A stretch of 41,633 nucleotides of DNA from NCBI RefSeq assembly GCF_003316765.1, contig NZ_NIJF01000041.1, positions 1 through 41,633 of the forward strand, given 5' to 3'. This DNA comes from Bacillus sp. P14.5 (GTDB taxonomy: Bacteria > Bacillota > Bacilli > Bacillales > Bacillaceae_B). The position numbers and the translations under genes are program-made. The notes below the pieces were generated by a model. The model was not told the DNA's origin, did no database searches, and worked only from the letters and a program-made list of their open reading frames with translations. Of this stretch, positions 1 through 9,000 are shown piece after piece. The first letter of the stretch is position 1, and every line of letters starts with the position of its first letter.

Positions 1-1
1 T

Positions 2-49
2 TTAGAGAGAGAGCTTTCTGCGCTGCATGAAGCTTCGACTAAAAAATAA
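2..49 (+). CDS. ylaN: YlaN C-terminal end (partial)
   Basis: Only the last 15 codons are inside the window; they read LERELSALHEASTKK and then TAA. The LERELSALHEA segment matches my memory of the C-terminus of B. subtilis YlaN, and ylaN lies directly upstream of ftsW there, so sequence and position agree. YlaN is a small cytosolic protein linked to iron homeostasis through the regulator Fur. Nothing can be said here about the rest of the gene, which lies outside the window. Confidence 0.75.
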   Translation, partial: LERELSALHEASTKK

Positions 50-61
50 ATACTAGTGAAA

Positions 62-97
62 ACTCAAACAAAAGCATATGATTGTTTGGGTTTTTTA
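62..97 (+). terminator. Rho-independent terminator after ylaN
   Basis: ACTCAAACAA and TTGTTTGGGT form a hairpin (one G-U pair) around a short loop, followed by a run of T. It starts 12 bases after the ylaN stop codon. Confidence 0.7.
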
Positions 98-127
98 CTA
101 GCCTATCAATATTGTTTCTATTTAAAA

Positions 128-330
128 GGCCCTTTTTTGTAAACTTTGTTGCTATTCTATACTAATTCCGAAAAAATTATAGTACGAAGGAATAATTTAG
201 TATTAATGAAAAGAAAAGAGCTGCTCTTCCCCCATTAGAGAAAAACTCCTGGTATCCGGGGGAAATCCGGCTCTTGGGATTTTCCGAAAGCAACAACATA
301 GGTGAAAACAGCCATTTTAAAAGAGCAGCA
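128..330 (+). repeat. Dispersed AT-rich repeat, family B, copy 1
   Basis: This fills most of the 333-base gap between ylaN and ftsW. It has imperfect inverted ends (about 125-153 against 290-318, both containing a TTGTTGC-like block) and an internal GGTATCCGGGG block. Related sequence recurs near 17.25, 21.2, 32.8, 33.6 and 36.2 kb. No ORF lies inside. A possible -10 box TATACT is at 158-163 but has no good -35. Confidence 0.6.
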
Positions 331-382
331 GGATTTTTGCTATTTAGATAGAATATTTCTAAAAAAGGGATAGGAAGAGATT

Positions 383-1602
383 ATGCTCATAAAAAAATAT
401 TAAAATCGTATGATTACTCGTTGGTAGCTGTTTATCTTTTCTTGTGTTTTTTCGGGTTGATCATGATATACAGCGCAAGCATGGTGACAGCGGTAGAGAT
501 CTATGGTTACAGCAGTGACCACTTCTATAAAAAACAGCTGTTTAATATTTTAATAGGGTTTGCGGCATTCTTATTTGCTGCTGCATTTCCGTACAAAGCT
601 TTCACAAAGTTCAAGTTCCCTTTAAAAGCAGTGATTTTTGGCACAATCGGGCTCCTTCTGGCTGTCCATTTCATTGGTGTAGAAGTGAATGGGGCACAAA
701 GCTGGATCGACACCGGAATCATGAGGATTCAGCCCTCCGAGTTTGCCAAATTATCAGTGATTATTTATCTCTCTGCAGTTTATGCTAAGAAGCAGGATTA
801 CATAGATCAATTGAATGTTGGTGTCATGCCTCCATTACTGCTTTTTGGCTTTATCTGTTTCCTGGTCTTTCTGGAACCGGATTATGGAACGGCGGGAATC
901 ATCTTTGTGATCGGCTGTTTTGTTATACTCTGTTCCGGCATTAGCTTTAAAATGTTTTTTAAGCTGGGAGCATTAGGAGCCGGGCTGCTGATATTGGTTT
1001 CTCCTCTCATTTATCTGGGCAGGAAGTATATTTTCACTACTGAGAGGGTGGGAAGGATCCATGCCTATCTTGATCCCTTTCAATATGCACAAGGTGACGG
1101 ATACCAGCTCGTCAACTCCTATTTGGCGATAGGTGCTGGCGGTTTAAAAGGGCTTGGCCTGGGGCAGGGCATCCAAAAGCTTGGATATCTTCCGGAGTCA
1201 CACACAGACTTCATCATGGCCATCATAGTTGAGGAACTTGGCCTCCTGGGGGTTGCTTTTGTCATCCTGGGGCTTTCCTACATTGTACTCCGGGGCATAT
1301 ACACCGGGGTGAAGAGCCGGGATCCTTTCGGGACAATGCTTGCTGTCGGTATTTCAAGCATGATTGGCCTTCAGGCATTCATCAATCTGGGAGGCGTATC
1401 TGGTGTGATACCCATCACAGGAGTCCCGCTGCCTTTTGTCAGTTACGGCGGATCTTCCCTGCTTGTTCTCTCGCTTTCAATGGGAGTACTTGTGAATGTA
1501 TCGATGTTTGTTAAATATGACGAGAAATACGGCAAGAAAAAAGAGAGTTCTGCCGTCAATGACAGCAGGGAAGTCAAAAATGTTTACAATATCCATCATT
1601 AG
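383..1602 (+). CDS. ftsW: FtsW, septal peptidoglycan polymerase (start region frame-disrupted)
   Basis: SEDS-family glycosyltransferase that polymerises lipid II at the division septum with a class B PBP. Seen: about ten membrane segments, IQPSEFAK, EPDYGTA, PESHTDFI (conserved Asp of the family) and PLPFVSYGGSSL. The frame as written is open from the TTG at 421 (393 codons), but that TTG has no Shine-Dalgarno. The natural start is ATG 383, five bases after AGGAAG. From it the frame reaches TAA after six codons because of a 7-A run (391-397). One more A would give MLIKKILKSYDYSL joined to the main frame, matching the usual FtsW N-terminus and length (about 406 aa). ftsW is expected to be essential, so this is probably a sequence error or is rescued by slippage. 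Confidence 0.93.
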
Positions 1603-1609
1603 AAAGAAC

Positions 1610-1655
1610 GGGCTGGTTATTTAAGATATACCTTAGTGATCAGCCCTTCTATATA
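1610..1655 (+). terminator. Possible terminator after ftsW
   Basis: GGGCTGGTT (1610-1618) pairs with GATCAGCCC (1638-1646), then TTCTATATAAG. The loop is long and the T-run poor, so the terminator is weak. Confidence 0.4.
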
Positions 1656-1756
1656 AGCAGATTTGTTTGAAAAATTAAAATTTTATCATTGATTTTTCAG
1701 CAGCTGCATGTTCAATACATAACTCACAAGATTATTGCTTAAAGGAGAGGTAGAAT

Positions 1757-4700
1757 TTGAGGAAATTCAGCAAAGTTTTAGTGGCCAACCGCGGAGAAAT
1801 CGCAATCCGGGTATTTCGTGCATGTACAGAATTAAATCTAAGGACCGTAGCAGTTTATTCTAAAGAGGATTCAGGTTCCTATCACCGTTATAAAGCCGAC
1901 GAGGCTTACCTTGTCGGCGAAGGGAAGAAACCGATTGACGCCTATCTGGATATTGAGGGGATCATCGAGATCGCCAAGAAAGCGGATGTTGACGCCATAC
2001 ATCCGGGCTACGGATTTCTGTCCGAGAATATAAATTTTGCGAGAAGATGCGAAGAGGAAGGTATTACGTTTATAGGACCGCATTCTAAACATCTTGATAT
2101 GTTTGGAGATAAAGTAAAAGCCAGGCAGCAGGCTCAACAGGCTGAAATACCGGTCATACCGGGAAGTGACGGACCGGTCAGAGGGCTTGATGAAGTTGTG
2201 CAGTTCGGGAAGGAGCACGGTTATCCCATTATTATCAAGGCTTCACTTGGCGGCGGCGGCAGAGGGATGAGGATTGTTCACGGACCTGACCAGGTGAAAG
2301 AATCCTTTGAAAGAGCTAAATCTGAAGCTAAGGCCGCTTTTGGTAATGATGAGGTGTATGTAGAGAAGTTCGTACAAAATCCCAAGCATATTGAGGTTCA
2401 GATTTTAGGGGATGAACAAGGGAATATTATCCACTTGTTTGAGAGGGATTGCTCTGTTCAGCGCAGGCACCAGAAAGTGGTGGAAGTTGCACCTTGTGTT
2501 TCACTCGATGAAAAACTGAGAGATGAAATATGTGATGCAGCTGTCCAGTTGATGAAAAAAGTAGAATACGTGAATGCCGGAACCGTTGAATTCCTGGTAG
2601 CGGATAACCGTTTCTATTTTATAGAGGTAAATCCAAGGGTGCAGGTTGAACATACCATCACTGAAATGATCACAGGTGTGGATATCGTGCAGTCACAGAT
2701 TATGATTGCAGAAGGAAATGAGCTCCATGGAAGCAGAATCGGCATTCCTGCTCAAGATAAGATAGCGATTCACGGTTATGCGATTCAATCAAGGGTGACC
2801 ACAGAAGACCCTTTGAATAACTTCATGCCGGATACAGGAAAGATTATGGCTTACAGGTCAGGCGGAGGTTTTGGAGTAAGGCTTGATGCCGGGAATGGAT
2901 ACCAGGGGGCAATCATTACCCCATTCTATGATTCACTGCTCGTGAAGGTATCCACATGGGCATTATCATTTGACCAGGCTGCATCAAAAATGGTCCGCAA
3001 CCTTCAGGAATTCAGGATAAGGGGGATCAAGACGAACATCCCTTTCCTTGAAAATGTAATTAAACATGACCAATTCCTGACTGGTCAATATGATACTTCC
3101 TTTATTGATACAACTCCGCAGTTATTCATATTCCCCAAACGAAAAGACAGGGGAACAAAGATGCTCTCATATATTGGAAATGTCACAGTCAATGGTTTTC
3201 CGGGGATTGAAAAAAAGAGGAAGCCGGTGTTTGACAAACCGAGAATCCCGAAAGCTAAAGAATTACCGGATTTACGGAGCGGTACAAAGCAAATTCTTGA
3301 TGAGCAAGGTCCGGAAGGTATAGTTAACTGGATCAGGGAACAGAACCAAGTCCTCCTGACTGACACCACTTTCAGGGATGCGCATCAATCATTGCTGGCG
3401 ACGAGGGTCAGAACCACTGATTTAACTTCGATTGCAGAACCTTCTGCCCGTTTGATGCCGGATCTCTTTTCTTATGAGATGTGGGGAGGGGCGACTTTCG
3501 ATGTGGCTTACCGCTTTCTTAAGGAGGATCCATGGGACAGGCTCATTTCCCTGCGTCAAAGAATTCCAAATGTCCTTTTTCAGATGCTGCTCAGGGCTTC
3601 TAATGCGGTTGGATACAAGAATTATCCCGATAATGTAATTAGGGAGTTTGTAGAAAAATCTGCGTTTACGGGTATTGATGTTTTCCGTGTTTTTGACAGC
3701 CTTAACTGGGTTCAGGGAATGGAAACAGCCATTGACGCTGTAAGGCAGAATGGCAAGATCGCAGAAGCTGCCATTTGTTACACGGGTGATATAATGGACC
3801 CTTCCAGACAAAAGTACGATGTACAGTATTATAAGAATCTCGCCAAGGAGCTGGAAGCCCAAGGAGCCCACATTCTTGCAATCAAAGATATGGCTGGACT
3901 TCTAAAGCCTCAGGCAGCCTATCGATTGATATCGGAACTGAAAGACACCGTCGACCTGCCGATACACCTGCACAGCCACGATACAAGCGGTAACGGGATC
4001 TATATGTATGCCAAAGCAATCGAGGCAGGGGTGGATATCGTTGATACGGCACTTGGCTCCATGTCCGGATTAACTTCACAGCCAAGTGCAAACTCACTGT
4101 ATTATGCAGTTAATGGAACTGATAGAGAACCAAAAGTTGATGTGCAGTCTCTTGAAAAACTTTCATACTATTGGGAAGATGTCAGGAAATACTACCGTGA
4201 CTTTGAAAGCGGCATGATGTCTTCACATACAGAGGTTTATCAGCACGAGATGCCAGGCGGCCAATACAGCAACCTGCAGCAGCAGGCAAAAGCGGTGGGG
4301 CTTGGGGACCGCTGGGAAGAAGTCAAAGAAATGTACTCAAGGGTGAACCACCTGTTTGGTGATATTGTCAAAGTGACTCCGTCATCTAAGGTTGTGGGGG
4401 ATATGGCATTATTCATGGTTCAAAATGACTTGACGGAGACTGATGTATTAGAACGGGGTGAGAAAATCGATTTCCCTGATTCTGTTATTGAACTATTTGA
4501 AGGCTATCTGGGACAGCCATATGGAGGGTTTCCGGAAAATCTGCAGAAAGCAATTTTAAAAGGAAAAGAACCCATCACGGTCAGACCTGGGGAATTGCTG
4601 GATAATGTAGATTTTGACAAGCTGAAAGAAAAATTGTTCAAGGACCTTGACCGTCAAGTGACGAGCTTTGATGCCATAGCATATGCTCTTTATCCAAAAG

Positions 4701-5197
4701 TTTTCATGGAATACAGCAAGACGGTGGATACATTTGGCGATATTTCAGTCTTGGATACACCGACTTTCTTGTATGGTATGAGACTGGGTGAAGAAGTAGA
4801 GGTGGAGATAGAAACGGGTAAGACCTTGATCGTCAAGCTGATTTCTGTAGGGGAGCCTCAAGCAGATGGAACAAGGATTGTGTATTTCGAGCTGAATGGC
4901 CAGGCGCGTGAAGTGGTCATCAAGGATGAAAGCATCAAAGCCTCGGTAACTTTGAAACCAAAGGCAAACCCTAAAAACGAAAACCATATCGGTGCCACCA
5001 TGCCCGGAACTGTCATTAAGGTAATAACGGAAAAAGGTGAAAGAGTCAGTCAAGGCGACCATCTTCTAATTAACGAAGCAATGAAGATGGAGACGACTGT
5101 GCAGGCTCCTTTTACTGGAACGATAAAAGATATCCATGTAAAGGGCGGAGATGCAATTGCCCCTGGAGATTTATTAATAGAAATAGACCGAATCTGA
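1757..5197 (+). CDS. pycA: Pyruvate carboxylase
   Basis: Biotin enzyme converting pyruvate, bicarbonate and ATP to oxaloacetate, the anaplerotic feed of the TCA cycle; a cytosolic tetramer in the family. At 1146 aa it has the full length of Bacillus PycA. Domain order seen: biotin carboxylase/ATP-grasp (residues 1-450, KVLVANRGEIA at the N-terminus, glycine-rich GGGGRGM), carboxyltransferase TIM barrel (about 530-830, DTTFRDAHQSLLATR, metal site HLHSHDT and the lysine in AIKDMAG), linker domain, and C-terminal biotinyl domain with the biotin lysine K1110 in EAMKMET. Start TTG 1757 follows AAAGGAGAGG by six bases and opens directly into the conserved N-terminus. The gene is monocistronic between ftsW and a strong terminator. 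Confidence 0.98.
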   Translation: MRKFSKVLVANRGEIAIRVFRACTELNLRTVAVYSKEDSGSYHRYKADEAYLVGEGKKPIDAYLDIEGIIEIAKKADVDAIHPGYGFLSENINFARRCEEEGITFIGPHSKHLDMFGDKVKARQQAQQAEIPVIPGSDGPVRGLDEVVQFGKEHGYPIIIKASLGGGGRGMRIVHGPDQVKESFERAKSEAKAAFGNDEVYVEKFVQNPKHIEVQILGDEQGNIIHLFERDCSVQRRHQKVVEVAPCVSLDEKLRDEICDAAVQLMKKVEYVNAGTVEFLVADNRFYFIEVNPRVQVEHTITEMITGVDIVQSQIMIAEGNELHGSRIGIPAQDKIAIHGYAIQSRVTTEDPLNNFMPDTGKIMAYRSGGGFGVRLDAGNGYQGAIITPFYDSLLVKVSTWALSFDQAASKMVRNLQEFRIRGIKTNIPFLENVIKHDQFLTGQYDTSFIDTTPQLFIFPKRKDRGTKMLSYIGNVTVNGFPGIEKKRKPVFDKPRIPKAKELPDLRSGTKQILDEQGPEGIVNWIREQNQVLLTDTTFRDAHQSLLATRVRTTDLTSIAEPSARLMPDLFSYEMWGGATFDVAYRFLKEDPWDRLISLRQRIPNVLFQMLLRASNAVGYKNYPDNVIREFVEKSAFTGIDVFRVFDSLNWVQGMETAIDAVRQNGKIAEAAICYTGDIMDPSRQKYDVQYYKNLAKELEAQGAHILAIKDMAGLLKPQAAYRLISELKDTVDLPIHLHSHDTSGNGIYMYAKAIEAGVDIVDTALGSMSGLTSQPSANSLYYAVNGTDREPKVDVQSLEKLSYYWEDVRKYYRDFESGMMSSHTEVYQHEMPGGQYSNLQQQAKAVGLGDRWEEVKEMYSRVNHLFGDIVKVTPSSKVVGDMALFMVQNDLTETDVLERGEKIDFPDSVIELFEGYLGQPYGGFPENLQKAILKGKEPITVRPGELLDNVDFDKLKEKLFKDLDRQVTSFDAIAYALYPKVFMEYSKTVDTFGDISVLDTPTFLYGMRLGEEVEVEIETGKTLIVKLISVGEPQADGTRIVYFELNGQAREVVIKDESIKASVTLKPKANPKNENHIGATMPGTVIKVITEKGERVSQGDHLLINEAMKMETTVQAPFTGTIKDIHVKGGDAIAPGDLLIEIDRI

Positions 5198-5200
5198 CAA

Positions 5201-5237
5201 AAAAGGATGCCGTCCCCAGAGGGGCGGCATCCTTTTT
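5201..5237 (+). terminator. Terminator after pycA
   Basis: AAGGATGCCG and CGGCATCCTT form a long GC-rich stem with loop-side CCCC/GGGG pairing, followed by TTTTT, four bases after the pycA stop. Confidence 0.92.
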
Positions 5238-5357
5238 GGATATTCATATGCTCAATTCTCTTAAACCAGGATGATCTTTTTAAGAAATTGGTTACCCTTA
5301 TTATCCTGCTGTACCCAGGTATGCAAGAATGAACGAGCTGACTCTCTCTATCTAAGA

Positions 5358-5402
5358 AACTAAAAGGCTGTTCGCAAGCGGCAACCGGTCCGAAAACAGT
5401 CT
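5358..5402 (-). terminator. Possible terminator after ctaA
   Basis: On the minus strand, GACTGTTTTCG pairs imperfectly with GCGAACAGCC, followed by TTTTAG, just beyond the ctaA stop. The stem has mismatches. Confidence 0.4.
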
Positions 5403-5405
5403 ATT

Positions 5406-6320
5406 TTATTGACGGAGCTTGCTCCGGGAGGCAAGCAGGATCAAATAGCACAGAAGCCCGAACAAGCAGGAGATAATCAGTGCGTGAGCAAGGGCGATCA
5501 TAAGATTCAATCTTGTAATTACTGTCAATGCACCTGTAGAAGCCTGAAGCGTGACAAGAATAAAGGCTATGATCCAGCCCCAGTAAATGACTTTCTGATC
5601 TTTGTAATTTTTGACAGCGAGATATGCGGCATAAGCAATCCAGAAAAAGATAATGCCAGCAGCGAATCTATGGCCCATCTGAATCCATTCGTACATATTC
5701 GAAGGAAGTCCAGGACTGTCGTTAAGGCATAATGGCCAATCACGGCATACAAGGCTTGAGTCTGTATGCCTGACCAAAGCGCCGGTATAAACGACGATAT
5801 AGCTGTAAAGAGTAATGCCGAGAATGTGGAACCTCATCTTGCGGTCGATGACCACCTTGTCAGCATCGAATTTTTTGTCCACTTCAAATATCAAAAGAGT
5901 TAATAATAATACTGCTGCAAAAGAAATCAATGAGATCCCGAAGTGGAGTGCCAGCACAAAATCGGATTGCGCCCATATAACGGCTGCAGCTCCTATAAGT
6001 GCCTGAGCGGCAAGGAAGAAAAAAGATAAAGCAGCGAGAAGCTTTGTTTCCCTTTTATGTCCGATGGCTTTCCAGGACCAGACAGCCAGTATAAGAACAA
6101 GAATCCCTACACTTCCTGATACCAGCCTGTGAGATAACTCAACGACCAGTTCGAAAGTAATGTTACTTGGGACAAACTCTCCATGACACAGCGGCCATGA
6201 ACGTCCGCAGCCCATCCCTGAATCGGTTTTGGTTACCAAGGCCCCGCCGAGTAAAACAAAAAGCATTCCCAGGGTTGTTATGACGCTTAACCACTTTAAT
6301 CCTTTGTGCAATCTATTCAC
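5406..6320 (-). CDS. ctaA: Heme A synthase
   Basis: Membrane enzyme that oxidises the C8 methyl of heme O to the formyl of heme A, the cofactor of aa3/caa3 oxidases. Length is 304 aa with about eight membrane segments. Seen: cysteine pair C38/C45 in the first outer loop ([11 protein letters not shown]), E61 and H64 in ELSHR, H126, second loop C192/C198, H217 in GHR and H279, which fit the heme-ligand layout of CtaA. The start is GTG at 6320; an in-frame TAG directly precedes it, so no longer protein is possible. The gene is divergent from ctaB, whose heme O product is its substrate. Confidence 0.96.
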   Translation of the reverse strand: MNRLHKGLKWLSVITTLGMLFVLLGGALVTKTDSGMGCGRSWPLCHGEFVPSNITFELVVELSHRLVSGSVGILVLILAVWSWKAIGHKRETKLLAALSFFFLAAQALIGAAAVIWAQSDFVLALHFGISLISFAAVLLLTLLIFEVDKKFDADKVVIDRKMRFHILGITLYSYIVVYTGALVRHTDSSLVCRDWPLCLNDSPGLPSNMYEWIQMGHRFAAGIIFFWIAYAAYLAVKNYKDQKVIYWGWIIAFILVTLQASTGALTVITRLNLMIALAHALIISCLFGLLCYLILLASRSKLRQ

Positions 6321-6348
6321 CTACTTTAAATAAACTCTGAGACTTATA

Positions 6349-6376
6349 ATCATAAGAAACAAGACAAACATTTCAA
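6349..6376 (-). promoter_or_regulatory. Candidate sigma-A promoter of ctaA
   Basis: On the minus strand TTGAAA (6376-6371) and TATGAT (6354-6349) are separated by 16 bp, placing the transcript start about 20 bases before the ctaA GTG. Confidence 0.55.
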
Positions 6377-6568
6377 AATGAAGCATTTGTAATAAGGTTT
6401 AAAAAGGTATACTGCAAAAATGTACGCCTCTAAGATGATACCGAATAAACCCTCAAAAAACAACAGATAAAATGTTACAGAATAACGAGAATATCACTAT
6501 GCAATAACTAATGTGAAAGAGTGGAAGTTAAAGAGGATGATGGAATTGTTATAAAAACGTCGAATGTC

Positions 6569-6582
6569 TGTAAGCGTTTCAA
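6569..6582 (+). promoter_or_regulatory. cre-like site (CcpA) upstream of ctaB
   Basis: TGTAAGCGTTTCAA matches the cre consensus TGWAARCGYTWNCW at 13 of 14 positions. The cta cluster of B. subtilis is known to be subject to catabolite regulation through CcpA, so the location fits. The 558-base ctaA-ctaB gap also holds TATAAT boxes at 6618-6623 and 6705-6710 and a TTGACA at 6712-6717, none with a convincing partner box, so the ctaB transcription start is not fixed here. Confidence 0.6.
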
Positions 6583-6639
6583 TGAAAATTGTGATATGAT
6601 GATTTTGTGAAATAAACTATAATGTTGGAAGGAAGCTGG

Positions 6640-6723
6640 ATGACACAATATCGCCATATTTCATTCCGTTCTAATTCCCATTTAGAAAAAAATCTGTGGT
6701 TTAATATAATATTGACAGCTTGA
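6640..6723 (+). CDS. Possible 27-aa upstream ORF in the ctaB leader
   Basis: ATG 6640 is preceded by GGAAGGA five bases upstream and reads 27 codons (MTQYRHISFRSNSHLEKN, then LWFNIILTA) to TGA. No homologue is known to me. A TATAAT box at 6618-6623 would start RNA inside this Shine-Dalgarno, which weakens the case unless a promoter further upstream is used. A leader peptide or chance ORF are both possible. Confidence 0.25.
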   Translation: MTQYRHISFRSNSHLEKNLWFNIILTA

Positions 6724-6878
6724 ATTTCAAAATTTTCTCAGGCTGGGCAGATCATTTTTTCGAAGTTAAGTGAGGAAATCTATTAAATTCCCGCGTGGTT
6801 ATAGAAATGGTTTTGGAATTCCTTTATAGTATAGAGGTGAGGAAAACCTCTGTTATTTAAGAGAGAGGAGGGGGAAAG

Positions 6879-7793
6879 ATGTCTAACAGCAGAGTAATTG
6901 CAGATATGAAAGATGCAGATATTCAAGTTACTACAGCCTGGAAAGACTTTTTGGCCCTTATAAAAATTGGCATTGTCAATTCCAATTTGATTACAACATT
7001 CACTGGTATGTGGTTAGCCTTTTACTTCACTAATACACATTTTCTAAATTCACTTGATACAATGTTCCTTACTTTGGCAGGATCAGCACTAGTCATGGGC
7101 GGAGCTTGCAGCATCAATAACTTTATTGACCGCGATATTGATCATTTGATGGAGAGAACCAAAGGACGCCCTACGGTTACCGGTAAGATTACAGGAAGCA
7201 GAGCACTGCTGATCGGGCTGCTTATGATTACGATAGGGACAGTCTTTTTATTTATGACAACTGTGACTGCAGGAGTCATAGGGATTATTGGTATTTTCAG
7301 CTATGTTGTTCTTTATACTATGTGGTCGAAGAGGCAGCATGTAAGCAACACGATTGTGGGGAGTATCTCGGGTGCAGTGCCTCCGCTGATTGGATGGGCC
7401 GCAGTTGATGCTGACCTCAGTCTGCTGGCATGGATGCTGTTTGCAATAGTATTTATTTGGCAGCCTCCGCATTTTTATGCCTTGGCGATGAAACGCTGTG
7501 AAGAATACAGAGCAGCCAATATTCCAATGCTTCCGGTGGTAAAAGGATTTAAAGTTACAAAGCATCATAGTGTTGCATGGGTAGCTGCCCTGCTGCCGAT
7601 TCCATTCTTCTTGATGGATCTAGGCTTGCCCTTTTTTATTTTAGCCACAGCATTCAACCTTGGATGGTTAGCGCTTGCCCTTTGGGGATATAGAATGAAA
7701 GATGATCTTAAATGGGCAAGACTCATGTTTGTTTATTCTCTAAACTATTTGACAATCCTTTTTGTAGCGATGGTCATCGTTACAGTCATTTAA
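6879..7793 (+). CDS. ctaB: Protoheme IX farnesyltransferase (heme O synthase)
   Basis: UbiA-superfamily membrane prenyltransferase that adds a farnesyl group to heme B to make heme O, the precursor used by CtaA. The protein is 304 aa with eight to nine membrane segments. The Mg-pyrophosphate motif is clear at residues 80-98 (NNFIDRDIDHLMERTKGRP), with a second polar loop in the YALAMKRCEEYRAANIPMLP region. The start ATG is preceded by GAGAGGAGGGGG. It is the first gene of the rightward cta cluster and probably is transcribed from the long leader that carries the cre-like site. Confidence 0.97.
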   Translation: MSNSRVIADMKDADIQVTTAWKDFLALIKIGIVNSNLITTFTGMWLAFYFTNTHFLNSLDTMFLTLAGSALVMGGACSINNFIDRDIDHLMERTKGRPTVTGKITGSRALLIGLLMITIGTVFLFMTTVTAGVIGIIGIFSYVVLYTMWSKRQHVSNTIVGSISGAVPPLIGWAAVDADLSLLAWMLFAIVFIWQPPHFYALAMKRCEEYRAANIPMLPVVKGFKVTKHHSVAWVAALLPIPFFLMDLGLPFFILATAFNLGWLALALWGYRMKDDLKWARLMFVYSLNYLTILFVAMVIVTVI

Positions 7794-7892
7794 TGAATCC
7801 GGGAATTCTTTCTATAGGAAATCCATATAAAATAAGTTTCAGTCCTTGTTTTACAAAAAGTACATTACACGAAAGAGGGGTTTGATTAAGCT

Positions 7893-8972
7893 ATGAAAGC
7901 AAGGCTATCTAAATGGCGTCTATTATCGCTTTTCACGCTGATGGCGCTCGTTCTTTCCGGCTGTGGAGAGCCATTTGTTTCTACATTACAGCCAGCCGGT
8001 GAAGTGGCACAGATGCAATACGATCTTATGATCTTGTCTACCGTAATCATGGTTCTCGTCATACTGGTAGTTGCAGTTGTCTATTTTGTTGCTATTACAC
8101 GTTTCCGTCGTAAAAAAGGAGACGAAAACAGGATTCCTAAGCAGGTGGAAGGAAGCCACACATTAGAGGTAATCTGGACGACTGTCCCGATCATCCTGCT
8201 ATTGATCCTTGCTGTTCCTACTGTTTCAGCTACTTTCAAATTGGCGGATACAGAAGCAATGGAAAAGAAAGACGCGGAAGGCAATCGCGAAGCACTTGTG
8301 GTTAATGTCCGTGCTAATCTCTACTGGTGGGAATTCGAGTATCCTGATCAAGGTATCATCACTTCCCAGGATCTTGTAGTGCCGACTGACAGAAAAGTTT
8401 ACTTCAATGTTACAGCTTCTGATGTCAAGCACTCGTTCTGGATTCCGGCAGTTGGAGGTAAGATTGATACAAACGTTGATAATGTCAACACGTTCTTCCT
8501 TGAGTTTGACAGTGATGCAGCTGAAGAAGTTGAAAGTGTATTCTACGGAAAGTGTGCTGAACTCTGCGGACCATCACATGCATTGATGGATTTTAAAGTT
8601 AAAGCAATTTCCCAAGATGATTTCAACAGCTGGACAACAGCTATGCAAGATACAGAAGAACAAGCTCCTACAACTGAACTTGCTCAGGAAGGACAAGAAA
8701 TCTTCAACCAAAAATGTTTAAGCTGCCACGCAGTATCAGGTGTGGATGAAAGACCTGAACAGGCACGTCTTGCACCTAACCTTGCCAACTTTGGCGAGCG
8801 TACACGTGTAGCAGGCTTCCTTGAGCATAATGAAGAAGAAATTAAAAACTGGCTGAAAGATCCAGAACAATACAAACCTGGAAACAAGATGACAGGAACG
8901 TATGAAGAACTGGATGAACAGGAGCTGGACGCCCTTGCAGAATATCTGATGGGCTTAAAAGTACAAGATTAA
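7893..8972 (+). CDS. ctaC: Cytochrome caa3 oxidase subunit II with fused cytochrome c
   Basis: Subunit II accepts electrons at the CuA centre and passes them to subunit I. It is 359 aa: lipoprotein signal peptide with lipobox LSGC (C24), two membrane helices (about 45-68 and 92-112), a cupredoxin domain with CuA ligands H180, C221, C225, H229 and M232 (CAELCGPSHALM), then a C-terminal cytochrome c domain with CLSCH (C275-H279) and probable axial M333. The fused cytochrome c defines the caa3 rather than aa3 type. Start ATG 7893 follows GAAAGAGGGG. It is followed after 28 bases by ctaD. Confidence 0.98.
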   Translation: MKARLSKWRLLSLFTLMALVLSGCGEPFVSTLQPAGEVAQMQYDLMILSTVIMVLVILVVAVVYFVAITRFRRKKGDENRIPKQVEGSHTLEVIWTTVPIILLLILAVPTVSATFKLADTEAMEKKDAEGNREALVVNVRANLYWWEFEYPDQGIITSQDLVVPTDRKVYFNVTASDVKHSFWIPAVGGKIDTNVDNVNTFFLEFDSDAAEEVESVFYGKCAELCGPSHALMDFKVKAISQDDFNSWTTAMQDTEEQAPTTELAQEGQEIFNQKCLSCHAVSGVDERPEQARLAPNLANFGERTRVAGFLEHNEEEIKNWLKDPEQYKPGNKMTGTYEELDEQELDALAEYLMGLKVQD

Positions 8973-9000
8973 TTGGGGAAAGTAAAAGGGAGGTTTAATC

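Noticed and set aside
3422..3871. 149-codon ORF antisense to pycA
   Set aside because: Shadow of a strongly conserved coding region.
6712..6717. TTGACA as the ctaB -35 box
   Set aside because: No -10-like hexamer at 16-18 bp downstream.
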